Program-made: the position numbers and the translations under genes | The notes under the pieces: generated by a model | Told to the model about the DNA's origin: nothing | The model's input: only the letters and a program-made list of their open reading frames with translations | The model's database searches: none | Part shown: piece after piece, positions 12,187-24,500 of the stretch | Layout of the letters: every line of letters begins with the position of its first letter | How positions within the stretch are numbered: position 1 is the stretch's first letter | From: Pohlia nutans | Lineage: Eukaryota > Streptophyta > Bryopsida > Bryales > Mniaceae | Direction: 5' to 3' | DNA length: 64,000 bases | Assembly (NCBI GenBank): GCA_022496805.1 | Contig: CM040100.1 | Location: forward strand, 19,435,009 to 19,499,008

Positions 12187-12327
12187 CCGGAAAGAAAATT
12201 CTAAAAATCTCCTTTCACAAAGACGACTGCAAAGAAGAAGAGCTACGATCTTTACACCACATGAAACGAATAAAGATCACGCAAAAGCAGGCGCCGATCG
12301 CCCCCGCCATCGCCGCTTCTTGGAGCT

Positions 12328-12385
12328 CATTCTACCATTCTACCACTAGACCACCGGTATCATACCACTAGACCAAATGCCCTGG
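12328..12385 (-). other. Doubled tRNA-Gly-like 5' half (A-box)
   Basis: The minus strand reads TTTGGTCTAGTGGTATGATA and then CCGGTGGTCTAGTGGTAGAA. These match the first half of plant tRNA-Gly genes, including the A-box. No anticodon arm, T-arm or acceptor pairing follows, so this is not a functional tRNA. It looks like a tRNA-derived head of a retroelement. Confidence 0.5.
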
Positions 12386-12394
12386 GCTTGATTC

Positions 12395-14880
12395 TTATAT
12401 TCCAAGACTAGCACACCCCCCATCTTCTCTCATTTGTTTGTGTCATGAACTTAATGGATCTCTTACAAATACAAGATGGACCCATGGAAGTCCGAGTCAT
12501 CCACCTCTTCTTTTGCGGGTATCTCCATTAACTCAAAAAAGTTTTTTTAAATACAATTAATATAACATAAACCAATATCCAAAAATAAATAAAACCATAA
12601 GAATGCATAATTCTAATATATCTATAATTTTTTATATATAAAACAACTCAAGAACCATATTTAATTAATTAATCTACACAAAATTGTCTCATGATGGTGC
12701 ATAGTTGTATCATGTTTTTTTATTGCAAAGAAAAACATATTGTATATTGAGGATTTTAAATCATTAAATATAAGTATTTGGAAAACCCAAAAATTGTCAA
12801 AATTGGGACTAAAAGCCATGGTCATTGTAACAAAAAATACAATGCATGGTAATTGCAAAATAGTGACTTATATTCTTTACCAAGTAAAGACAAAACATAA
12901 AATTTATATAGTCTTACGCTAAACATTATATTTTTTCTTTTGAAATGTCTTCATGTGAATGTGGGCAAAGAAAGGTGTAGAAAATTTGTATAGGATAAAC
13001 AATATATGATTGAATTTTTGTTATTGTCTTTATAAAGTTGCAAAAAACTAGAATTTTGAATATTATATTCACTAATTCTTTGTAAACCTAAGCTTTGACA
13101 AAATTTCTTAATATAAAGTAGGGATAAGATTGGATACAACTATTTGTTGGATTATAAATCGGGTCTTTGTTAGACCATAAGTGTGCAGTGGGTCCTATGT
13201 AACTGTAAGTTCATTGTAAGCTATTTTGTGAATCAGAGTACCTTTCTTGCTGGCAAAACGACTTGATGACGGCGAATTATTACAAGCTCCAATCGATCCG
13301 AAGGCAAATATGCGTAGCCTTCATCGTATTTAGTTGTGCAAAAATTAGGAATTAGGAGAGCTTTCTTGGCGTTCCCGGGCATTTTTTGAAGGGACGAGAG
13401 ATGGTGCAATAAATGGAGCGAGAGACAAAATGCGCAAGGGTTTTACAAAGAGCTAGGGTTTTAAACAAATTGCTAGCTCAGGGTTTCAGAGACGAGTGAG
13501 GGTTTTTAAGATTTTTGGGTTTTTATTGGTGGGAGCAACGAGGACATCATCATTGTCTCACCACCCCACCACTATGCTTCTTCGCCCTTTTCCTCTTCCT
13601 TACTTCACACCAAATAATGGCGTTGCTCAAATCGGATTTGGCACCAAACTCCCTTCCTAGTCAACTTTGCATGTCATTCCCGCCAACATGCTCGCCAACA
13701 TGTACCAACTACCCAAATTTGCTGATGAACAAGGATTCTTGATAAGCGAGGATTCTTGGTGATTTCGAAACAAAGAGGCACGCGCTTCATGGTAGTAATT
13801 CACAATGCACATCCGAACAACCCTTTTGAGACCTGATTCCTGTTCTAATGAAGCTTCAATAATACCTTTACAACAAAGAATTTTTTAGTTGCACTATTTC
13901 ACAATTTAGAAAATGAATCATTAAGTAAATATTGTTTACTTACTTAATATTACTTTCAGCTGTTGTAAAATCACATGCATTGCAATTGAATAAATGACTT
14001 GTAAGCTAAAGCAACTCCCTCGTGTCAGTTTATTGCCACACGATCTCTTACAAACTTGGTTAACGTGCCTTGTCCATTAACAAAATCATTAATCAAATTC
14101 TTGATAATAAAATTTTCATGCATTCACACAAATCTCGAGTTGGAAGGCACTCCACATGTCACTTATATTTGTGGTGACAATTCATTTCTTTTATGTTTTG
14201 CTCCAATGCTTAAGCAATTTTCAAACTGGTTAGGTCATTCCTAAATGCTAAAAATGTTGTGTTTTCCTATCTGTGAAAGTCATGGAAAACTTTCTTGGGG
14301 TTATACATTGGAACCACTTTTGAACACACTTCACAACTTTTAAATTAAAACATCTATTATGTAACGCAAAGTTAATTATGCATGCATGCACGCACACAAG
14401 GATGATTCCACCATTGTACCAAAATCCGGCACACACCAACCTACAATAACATTCCATAATAAGCAATACACATATGACAAGTCATTTTTGTGCCTGCCAC
14501 TTTGAAGGTAGGGCTTCCCAAACATGTCATAACAGAAAGAGACAACTGTAATCAAAATATTTATCAATTTTTTAATTAAAACATTAAATCAAAATTTTAA
14601 AATATTAATATCAATCAAATACAAATAAAAAATATCTCTTGGCTCTAACTTATTTAGTTAGATATATATTTTTAAATTATTAAAAAAAAAGATTCTAGTA
14701 AAAGTGTATATAATATAGGAAACTCAAAATATATATATTTTAAAATATCTTAATATGATGCTTTTCTAGAGGTGCTAAATATAGTAGCATGGATTCATGG
14801 GTGAAGTGAGAGTGGAAATGCTTACATGGCATCAATTCAAACAATGATGAAATGATGAAGAAGGCTCCCCAAATGATGAG
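12395..14880. other. Intergenic, no gene seen
   Basis: Mostly AT-rich with short frames lacking domains. A moderately GC-rich patch at about 13,250-13,740 contains an open frame (13,515-13,742) with no recognisable features. Confidence 0.45.
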
Positions 14881-15100
14881 CGAAAGCTGAGAGCGACGTA
14901 GTGTGAAAGCGATTTCAGCGGATCATGATGAGACTGCGACGGCTGGATCACGGTGGCGGGGGCGCTACTGAATCGGACGGCCGACGATGTTCTCCATCGG
15001 GCGGCTGAAATTGCGCTTCATCCGGCCATGGAGCTGGAGCTCGGTGTCTATGGAGAGCCTGGCTACAGAGCTTTATGAGTGCGGGTTTCTGTCACCATTG

Positions 15101-16100
15101 CAGACTCGTCGGAGTAAAGGAGAGCTGGTCTTCTGGCAGGTTGGACTCGAAGTTTACTTTTGGAGAAAGTTTTCGTGAATTTGGCAAATTTTGGAGACTG
15201 GAGTGCGTTTCTTGAATATATCCTCGATTATGATGCGGTAAGTTCTGATTGCAATTGAATGCTGAAGAATTGAAAGTGATTTTGTTTATTAATAAATGAA
15301 TGTATACATATTCTTTGCAATTTTAGTGAGAATGAGAATGAGCTATGAATTTCGATGGAGATGTTTTGGTATGACGTCGTGATCATGAACAATCACTTAA
15401 TTGTGGATTGAAGATATTGAAATGTGCGTCCTGGTTTATTGACTGAACAGCTATTTTGATGATAGCCTTGAGATGGCCATATGTCAATGCAGGCTGGTCG
15501 GAGTAGAGAATATCAATTCTGAATAGGCTTTTGAAGGTTAGACTCGATTGGGGATATTTTTGGAGCATTTTGGTGCATTTTGGAGACTGGAGTGCGTTTC
15601 TTGAACAAATCCTCGATCATGATGCGGTAAGTATCGATTGCTGTAGAATTAAGAGTTTTTTCTGTGTGTATACCGCTAGGATTACTAGATTCCATATGCG
15701 CAATTGGAGTGCTGCGGGCTTAATGAGAATTAGCAATTAATTTCGATGGATATGATGTCTTGAATTAGTGATCGTTCATTGCAGTTGTACATTGTAAATT
15801 TTGAAATGCGCGTCCTGGTTTATACAATGAGTAGCTATTTTTTATGCATAGCCTTGAGACGGACGTACATGATGAATTGAGACGAAAGAGAGTCACGTTT
15901 GCAACGAAGTCTATCTTATATCAGTGCTGCGGACACAATAGGAATGAGCTTTGTACTAAAACATCTTCATCAAAATTCAATGTCGTGAATTAGTGATTGT
16001 CGATAATTGCGGGTGAAGAGCGGAGATTTTGAAATATGCGTCCTGGTTTATAGACTATTTTCTATGCATAGCCTTGAGAAGGCCATGTGATGAATTCCGG
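15101..16100. repeat. ~390-bp tandem duplication carrying the first exon of the CCCH gene
   Basis: Copy a starts at about 15,101 and copy b at about 15,490, offset 389 bp. Both contain TTTTGGAGACTGGAGTGCGT, then a start codon and a GTAAGT donor. The intron part (TGCGTCCTGGTTTAT and GCATAGCCTTGAGA-type blocks) is present three times, at about 15,425, 15,810 and 16,035. The third copy lacks the exon segment. Confidence 0.85.
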
Positions 16101-18413
16101 CGAGAAGAAAGTCACGTGACTTGCAAAGAAGATCCTATTGTAGTGATTTATGTCGCCAATTGAGTACGTAGCGACTAATGCATGAAGCAGCGGACATCAT
16201 TATTCTTTACCGCCTCTATGACATCGTATAGATGAAAGAGTGAGGTCCGCTCAATGGCGACAGTGTTTCACGAATTATAATCGTGCTGATCGAGTAATTC
16301 GGTACTATGATATGAATGTAGTCCTGTTGTATATACACGAGATAAGGTGACGAGTGAGGCCAGATCAACCCTGGTCTGTATGTGCGAATGAAGTTTTTCC
16401 GTGTCATAGATGCATTGAGAGCTGTTGCAAGGTTGCCGATAGCAATTTGACGTTGCGAAGTTTAGACCGTTCCGATTATTTCTTGAGCTGTTTAAGTCCC
16501 TGCTTCGGCTGAAGGAAATTCGTTAAAATTATGAATTGCTACAAGAATCACAGAGACGAGGGCTCTGTACCAACAAGTCTGTAGTAACCAGCACCTGAGC
16601 CATACCAGCCATCAGAGTTAATGCCCTCTTGTACAATGCCACACCAGCACCAACAGAGTTCGTGCCTTGTTGTACAATGCTCTAATCTGCACATGTGCTT
16701 TGATTAAATTTCTCTTCAGGAATGAAAGCTATCATATTTCAACTGGTGGAGGATTTTTCCTTTTCGATGATCATGACACCAACTTTCTCTTGGAGGACTC
16801 TCAAGCGGCCGTTGACTCGACTGTCCCATGCTGTCTCTGTAGATGCGGACAGAAGAAATTAGAGGTTTCAAACCCTCAAAAAGTTCGCTCCTTCCTTGGT
16901 CACTTACCAGAAGTAGAAGAAGAGGTCGACATGCCATTTCCTTACAGCCAACATTGGAATTGCGTTTCGCCTCCAAGTGACGAGGAATTCAGCTATAATT
17001 CATATTCGCAGAGCATTCGCGACTGGGGAAGATCTCCGAATGACGAATTGGAATTCAGCTTCTCAGATCCTTTGAACCTCAGGTCCACTGTAGGTGTGCC
17101 ATGTTTCTATACAAACACTGACGAGAAATTTCAGCGTGTAAGTCGTGAGAAAGAACCTTTGATGGTTTCTTCCCCTTCGCACTGCAACTTCCAAACGCGT
17201 GATGGGAGGGATATGCTTTTGTACACTCCTGTAAAATTTCGTCGCAGTGGTGACTCTTTCTTGGATCCGATGTCTGGTTGCCGAAATCTACAGCATCAAG
17301 GATCACAATCGCCGGGCTTCGACGCTCAATACTTCCGGAATGGCCACGGTGTAGTTGTGCCAAGCATCATTCAGCCGAAGCAGGCAATAAATAACTCTGT
17401 TACAGAGTTGCCTTCGAGCTCCTCTGTATCTGTTTCCTCAGACGAAACAGAGCACCCGCAGCTTAAAGTCGAATTGTACAAGACCGAGCTTTGCAGATCC
17501 TGGGAAGAAACCGGTTATTGCAGATACGCAGCCAAGTGCCAGGTAATGCCGCTGAGAAGATGACCAGATGAGTTTATTCACTCTAAAGGTCTTCAACATT
17601 TCACAAGAAATCTGGAATCTGCTAGAGCAAATAAAACCTTTAAAGTATTTTCAGGTGGGACGTATGTAGATCACTTGCGTGAATAGAATGTTCATTATGA
17701 ATATATCTTCTCGTTCCTGATTTCCTAACTCAATTTATTTGTCTGATTTCTTTGACATCCCCGAGGACATGACGTCAATAAGTTGGAACTGTCTTTGTGC
17801 TTACTTTCTTAAGTATTGACATTTTCCTAGTTCATTCATGTATGAAACCTAGCTTAACAGTGCTATTTCTCATGAGGTTGATATCTCTGGACGCAGTTTG
17901 CGCACGGAAACGACGATCTTCGCCCAGTTCCTCGCCATCCTAAATACAAAACGGAGGTATATTCGGACCGGATGCTGCGACCCAACATGTTATCTTAGCT
18001 TTTGTTTGCAGATAGGATTGTATGACTAAGTTGCAGAGAACATAGGAACTTTCAAGTTACGCAAATACGAATGACCATTATCAATTATTCAAGGGTCACC
18101 CTGAACTTCGTATCTTGCTTTAGGTGATTAATTATTACTGTAAGTATCTTCGGAATTGTACAGGGACTTTGTTCTTGTTTTCATTTCTTCTCGAATCACG
18201 AAATTCAGCAGAATCTACATGCAGTTGTGCAGGTCATACACAGAAACTGGGCTGTGCAGCTATGGCAAGCGATGTCGTTTCATTCACAGCTCAAAACCTG
18301 TTTCGCAAGCTTTCACAAGTTCGACTGATTTGGAGAGGAAATTCTCAAGGAGATTATCAATCTTTGAACAACTGTCGGGAGCTAGTGAGACTACGCCCCT
18401 TAGACAGGCATGA
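15230..18413 (+). CDS. Tandem CCCH zinc-finger protein (TTP/C3H14-15-like)
   Basis: Four coding exons: exon 1 ends ATGATGCG at 15,237 (alternative copy at 15,626), then 16,720-17,542, 17,897-17,956 and 18,225-18,413. All have GT/AG borders and consistent phase, giving about 359 aa. The C-terminal half holds two fingers of exact C-x8-C-x5-C-x3-H spacing (C261, C270, C276, H280 and C299, C308, C314, H318). They are separated by 18 residues, and each is led by YKTEL-C, the signature of the tristetraprolin type. In that family such fingers bind AU-rich elements in mRNA 3' UTRs and promote decay. Plant relatives (Arabidopsis C3H14 and C3H15) act in cell-wall and anther development. The N-terminal 250 residues are Ser-rich, without a known domain. 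A short RRLSIFEQLS motif follows the fingers. Start choice: only the spliced ATG-ATG-CG|G gives an in-frame start ahead of the acceptor. Confidence 0.88.
15619..15626 (+). other. Duplicate start-codon exon end (exon 1b) of the CCCH gene
   Basis: This is a second copy of the first-exon 3' end: ATGATGCG followed by GTAAGT at 15,627. Splicing from here to 16,720 gives the same N-terminus as exon 1a at 15,230-15,237. Either could be used; the sequence does not decide. Confidence 0.7.
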
Positions 18414-18720
18414 AATGATTACCATCCAAATCCCCGAATCCCATCCTGAATTGAATTGGACAACCGACCCAGTCAGGATTCGAAGTAACTGATCAGTGTT
18501 TATGGTCTATTTTGTATATATCGCTCCACCAAGATGAGTACCACAAATACACCGCCTTCAGTCTGGTACCAGACTGTCCATGTTCTAGTTCCAAACTGAC
18601 GTCGGTGCTTTTCGTGAACTCTAGTTGCTGAGGTTGCAATCCTGATTTGAAAGATTGGGGGAGCTTCCTGAACTTTGTTCACTTCTTTATAGTCTGAAAT
18701 GTAAAGTTTGGAGTCAATAT
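18414..18720 (+). other. Probable 3' UTR of the CCCH gene
   Basis: Unique sequence continues after the stop at 18,411-18,413 with no repeat signature. No single polyadenylation signal stands out. Confidence 0.4.
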
Positions 18721-21550
18721 AGCTGTCTAGGCATAGAGCATTTAACAGATATATGTTCGTAGCAATCCAAGTTTCAACGACAGCTTAGTGTAAATATTGA
18801 AGAGATCCTTAAGTTTTGAAAAAGGCTGTAGGTCCCTAGGTGTTGATCAGTGAGCCATCCAGTTCCCAGTACATAAAAGGTAAGACTTTTGACAATCGAT
18901 TACCACTTGAGCTTAAGTTTAAGCTTAAGTGACCTCATATCGGACTGCAGATATGCATCTTTGGGAACCTTGATACCAACTGATGTGGGCACTGGCTTTA
19001 ATTTGGCTCTAGTATTTTCAACCCTTGTAATTACTGCTATGTTCTTTCACATTCTCTTCAATTCAGTCACCCGGACTGGATGCCAGAGTTCCTAAAACTC
19101 TCCTGGTCGAACTCATGAGGGAGCCAGTGGTAAGGTCGGTCGGGTCACTACTGGGGCTCAGTGTAGAAATCATCAATATGTAGACTACCAGTAAGCAACA
19201 CGGGACAAAGTTAGGCGCTCTACAACACACTGCAAATGGGCAATAGTGATAATCTTTACTGCCAAGCAGGATAAGAGCACACAGAGTTACTCAAACTTAG
19301 TTGTTATTACGCTACACTAAAATTGTGATTTAGTTCTCAACACGGACACTGTTTTTGAAGTGTCCCTGTAAAAAAACTCTTTTTTATTGTAAAATTTAAA
19401 ATGACAAAAGCTTCAAGAAAACCTTAGCGGTAAACCATGGAAGAAACTCTTTTTATTGTAAAATTTAAAATAACAAAAATTCAAGTTAACTTTGGAAGTA
19501 AACCCTAGAAGGAACAATGGCGTATTTAGTGTCCGAGACACTATTTCTCAAATCCGGACACTATTTGATTTTAGGGAGATATAGTATCTCTGTAGGAAAA
19601 AAATGAATGTATTGTTCCAATGACATGGCAATTTATAATAAATATTGCATGCCACCTCATGTCACTCTCATTACTTGGAAAGAACATGGCACTCTCAATG
19701 AAAGTGAGAATGACAAGTGGCAAACTCCTATGTCGTATCAAGGGACACTATTTCTCTTCACATTTGAAAGAATTGTGCTAAAAGACATCAATTACCTCCG
19801 AACACTAAATACACCATTTCAGTGCAGTAGAAAAGCGGTATTTGGGTACCAAGGGATAGTATGGGCCTCACTTTGATACTATTCCTTGGTGCTCAAAGAC
19901 CACCCTTTCTACTAGTGATGCTTCAATCAAGTTGCCTTGTGTCATAAGGACTATAGTTTGGGTATTACAAAACACTAAAGATTTATTAAGAAAATCTTGT
20001 CACTACTCATTGTGAAAATCTTGTACAATATAACACAATTTACACCTTGTGCATCATTGATCCAATTCACATGTTCTTTTTATATATGTGCAATGCATGC
20101 CACAAACCACAAAAAATGCTACCTCACATTATGCAATGCATGCCACCATGCAGTGTATTACTTTTTGATATAGAAGACGTTTTGTAATGTATACTACGTT
20201 AGTCAAAAACAAAGACCCGATTAATGTAAACTAGCATATTTGTGCCATGTGACTAGTTGTGCCACTTGGTGGTTACTACATATCAATATCTTAAATTTAA
20301 AATTTTGATACACAATACTAGTGCATAGTGGCACAAATAGGGTGACTTCTACAGATAAGGTGGTTTACCTTAAATAAGTACATTGGTCTTAAGGATACAA
20401 AATGTGGAAAATTATATTTTCAATTAAATGTTGAAAAATACTCAGACACAAATATTAGAGACCGCCACTATTGGCATAGCTGCTTGTTGAAGCAGTGAAA
20501 ATTTGTAAAATAGCGCTTTATTGAAAGCCCGTACTCACAAAAGGCTCACCGACACCTCTCGCATAGAACCACAAATATGACGACATGCAACAACCACGAG
20601 CCACAAATTGAGTCCCGGTGGTTGCTGGCAGCGCAAAGGAGAGCTTGACTTGGCAAGGGTGGTGGGTACGACGCAACCAACGATGGTGATGCTAAAAATT
20701 GCTAGCATTGAATGGACTGCATATATAATCACAGCTATACAAATTAAACAAGTCGGTGGCAGACATTCAACCAGAGTTTTGCTGCTTTCATAGGGATGCA
20801 TCGAATTGTCTACATCAGTATGAAGCGGGTCACCACGGGAAGAAAAAGAAAAAAACCATTTGACTGTACTTGGAATTGGATATTTGGTGATACCTTGAGC
20901 CTTGATCCCGCTACTCCCACTCCCCCCAATCCTGGAATTGCAAAATCCAACGCACCTCATGTAAGAAAAAATAAAACCTAAAAAAATGCTACTGCTGAAT
21001 ATAACACTGCTAACCAATTCATATACCATATCCTCGGTACAATCTTCAGCATATTCCTCTAGTATAACCCTCGTTAATTGAAAATTCCAAAGACCCTATT
21101 TGACAATCTTACAATGTCACTATTCCAGTAACCACATGTCACAATTTTACTGGACATGATATATTCTTCTTTGGAATGATGGACCCCAACATGCTACTAG
21201 TGCTTTTGATTGAGCACCAAAACTTTGTAACATTTTTAATCCATTGCTTAGTCTCTCCCCTTGGGGGTAAAGACAATAAAGACTAGTATCGCATGTTTCA
21301 TTGCCACGACTACTGCAGCCCAACCCATGCTCAAACCCCATTTTTGTTTCAAAATAAAGGTGATGCTGTAGTAGAATCGACTAAGACGACAGTAAGACAT
21401 CGTGAGCTACGAATGAAGCATATCTTAACTCAGAAGACACACCAATTACCTAGAACTTCTGGCCCCTGAACAATGAATGACTAGAAATTTTGATGATCGA
21501 GAGGTTTTCACATATTCACAAATCGGATAATCGGTCTTCAATAGTGGGTC
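18720..21550. other. Intergenic with repeat remnants
   Basis: It contains a roughly 68-bp direct repeat (19,374-19,510, AACTCTTTTTATTGTAAAAT-type), several CGGACACT motifs, and a solitary CACTA terminus at 19,900-19,917. A 164-codon minus-strand frame at 20,535-21,029 has no recognisable domain and is not called as a gene. Confidence 0.5.
19900..19917. mobile_element. Solitary CACTA-type terminus
   Basis: CCACCCTTTCTACTAGTG differs by one base from the right end of the CACTA element at 47,720-47,737. No matching left end was found upstream, so this is a truncated relative. Confidence 0.5.
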
Positions 21551-21553
21551 GAT

Positions 21554-24500
21554 TTAGAATCCAACACATTCAGCATCGACCCACTTGTCATTCTTCTCGA
21601 CGTGAGAGATAGAAATTACAGCGTTTCTGGGCATGTTATAATTTGAGCAGGAAGAGCAGAGCATTACCTCCTCATTCTCCTCCCCAGCAGCAATATCAAG
21701 ACCTTTCGGAGTTGATACTTTCTCTTCCCCCTTCTCCTTGACAGGAACTTCATTATCATCATCAATGCTTAGGTCTCCAAGTTGGTCAAGTTCAGCTTCA
21801 TCCACCTCATGCTCCTCAGATTTGGCTGGTACAGAGGATTCAGTCTCCTGCCTGCACCAAAATAAATGACGAAACAGAGGTCTTCAGCTCCAGGCTAAAC
21901 TGAATGTAGACAGTTTGAAAAGCACAAGAAAGTGACATGCTGAGAATACATATCATTAGGAAGTCCAATATTGAACTAACCGATGTACAACCAGATACCT
22001 CTCTGAGACGGGCGATGACGGTAATGTCTTGGGCTCTGAGCTTCCTGCGCCCTTGTCTTCAGAAACAACCAACCATTCACTCCCTGCACTTCCCTCGCTC
22101 TTTGCTTCCTCCTCGTCATGTGCTTCTGTATCTATAACATAGGATATCTAGAAGAATAAGATTACAGTCTAACGAGTGGCACTGGCATCTGGCACTCTAT
22201 CGACAACATTTAGCTCATGTAGAAGACACGTAAAAATTAGAATGCTGGGTAAGGTTAATATGGAAGTAGAGCAATAATGCATATCCAATACAATATTATG
22301 ATCTGGACCAAGCTAAAATAACCTGTGCACCTTCAAACGAACAGCCAACACTACTTCAAGCTGCTAGAACTTGCTTAAGATCAATTCTTGGGATTCAGAA
22401 ATTTCAAAGCGATTCTTACCCTCAGTGGAAGCAACCACGGAAACTTCGATACTTCGTGTAGATGTGAGGGCTTCCGTTATCTCAGCACCCTCCTCTACTG
22501 TCTCAGAAGGTGCAACATGCTCCTCAGCTTCCTTCTCTTCGTCAACGTCCCAGCTAAGATCCTCATCCCCCTCTCCGTCAGTTGCCCCTGATTCACAATG
22601 ATCTTCAATATTAAAAGCCCTGGCCAATGTGACCCGGAACAAAAATATCTTCAAAGTAAGAACTTTTTAAATATGCCCAAACAACACTCACGTTTAACAA
22701 GGTTGACCCGGGCATTCTCAATCTGTTGCAGCTTGTTGAGGCGATAGAAATAGCGAGTCCAGAAAGTGCTGTGATCTACCACAACTGGTACTGAACCCAG
22801 AAAAGCACACATCAGCACAAACAGAATATGTCAAGCAGATAGAGAAAATACAGCAGCGTTCAGTCTGCGGCAATGCTCAAAGCTGAACCTCGCTCAATCA
22901 CTGGAAATAACATCACATACTAGGAAGACTACATTAAACCAATTTTAGGATGGAAAAACCCTTGACCAATAGAGTAGCTGAAATACGACGGTTCCATTAG
23001 CAGTCAATCACTCAACGGGAACAACAAACTGAAACTTCAACAGCTTCAACCGCAACTAACTACAGTAATAAATAAGGAAATACAAAACATTAACAAAACA
23101 ATGTGGATTGTGGTCTTGTACCAATCTGGTTCTGAAGCTCTTGCATGAACGCATTTGTTGATAAAATATCCTCGATCTCCTCAGATCTGAACAAAAGAAA
23201 AAGATTTAGTTAACCGACACATTATGGCACAATCTACGAGATGGCATGTAAGAGACGCATATTTAAATTCAGTTAGAACTTGTCCCTTACAAATACTGAT
23301 GCACCAGTCTGAACAAGGGTGGAAATCAAATCAATAACGCATCAATATCATAGTATTAAATTCAAGACCACTGAATTAAAACCATACCGATCATCCAGGT
23401 TAAAGTCAGCCACCCAAGTGGCAAAATCCTTCTCATCCTCAGGTTCATCGCAGTAAGTGCCGCTATCTCGCTGCATAGCATGCACCTGTCACAAAGTAGA
23501 TTAGGACTAAATCAGCCCTCTCAACTCCACATGGTAAGAAGCAGCAAATCCAAGCGACACACCTACATAGTACTGAATACCCAGCAGCCAAAACTTTAGC
23601 TATGAGAAGTGTATGCCATGGTTACACACATCATTGCAAGACCTCCCTACTAATGGTAGAGCACAGATTCACAAAAAGAACTTGAGTATATATCACAGCA
23701 GTCAGAAAGCCAGATGACAAGACCAAGAGTCAACTAAGATGAAGATGGATAAAACCCAAATGTGACAATTTAGTAGCAGCATTTGTAATTAATAGGGGAA
23801 TGTTGACATCAGTACAAGTGAAAAGTACCTGGGCTTCATAACGGCTGTACTTCCTGCTGTTACAATCCAAACAAACATAAGAAAGTAGTTCGTCCACAGA
23901 TTCTCAGTACAGAAAGCTTTGTAGAATGGCTAATAAAAAAACATGGTGCACAAAAATTTCTGGTAGAATCAGAATACCCATATAATCAACAAGTGATCCA
24001 GATTATGTAATGCTAGACAAAGAAGACACAGACGAGTATAATATGCTGAAATGTGCGATTGCGGAAGTAAACTCACGTGTTTGACGAGTCTCCCAGTGAA
24101 GAATGAGACTCCAGGCTAGAACTTCCCACTGTATCTTCATCAACAGTGAGAACTGCTTCTTTCACTTGTGCAAAGATCTCTGAGGTTCTGCCAGACATCA
24201 AAAAGGCCATGAGAATCAATGAAGGGTTGGTTAAAATCTACCCAATAATAAATAAATCAGCATGATTCAGATCACAGGGAAGAACAAATATGCACAGGCT
24301 GAGGATGATGAGTACCCGCGCCAAACCGAGCTTCCAAATTCCTCCAATGTTTGACCAACAGTCTCCAGCGACTCCTGGAAAACGACGATAATGCAAAAAG
24401 CCAATTTCAGAAACACAGCGACTACACAAATACATACTAAACCTTCTCAATCCTTCAGACTCCAGACCAGAAGAATGCAATGGACCAACTACTAGCATCA

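Larger units (their letters stand above)
10745..12390 (-). mobile_element. Decayed retroelement-like unit
   Basis: On the minus strand the unit opens at about 12,385 with two tRNA-like A-box motifs (TGGTCTAGTGG). A reading frame with a DUF4283-like domain follows (12,186-11,300). It ends near 10,750 in GC-richer sequence holding a B-box-like GGTTCAAACC. No reverse transcriptase is present, so it is either a deletion derivative or a non-autonomous element. The limits are approximate and were set by the composition change. Confidence 0.45.

Noticed and set aside
12328..12385. tRNA-Gly gene
   Set aside because: Only the 5' half is present; no anticodon arm, T-arm or acceptor pairing.
14987..15178. 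63-codon frame upstream of the CCCH gene
   Set aside because: It falls in the leader region next to the first-exon duplication and has no domain.
19146..19917. A second complete CACTA element ending at 19,917
   Set aside because: The candidate left ends (CACTACTGGGG at 19,146, CACTAAAATT at 19,316) do not match the right end, and no 3-bp duplication fits.
20535..21029. 164-codon minus-strand frame with hydrophobic segments
   Set aside because: No recognisable domain and no compatible splice partners; it lies in repeat-rich intergenic DNA.
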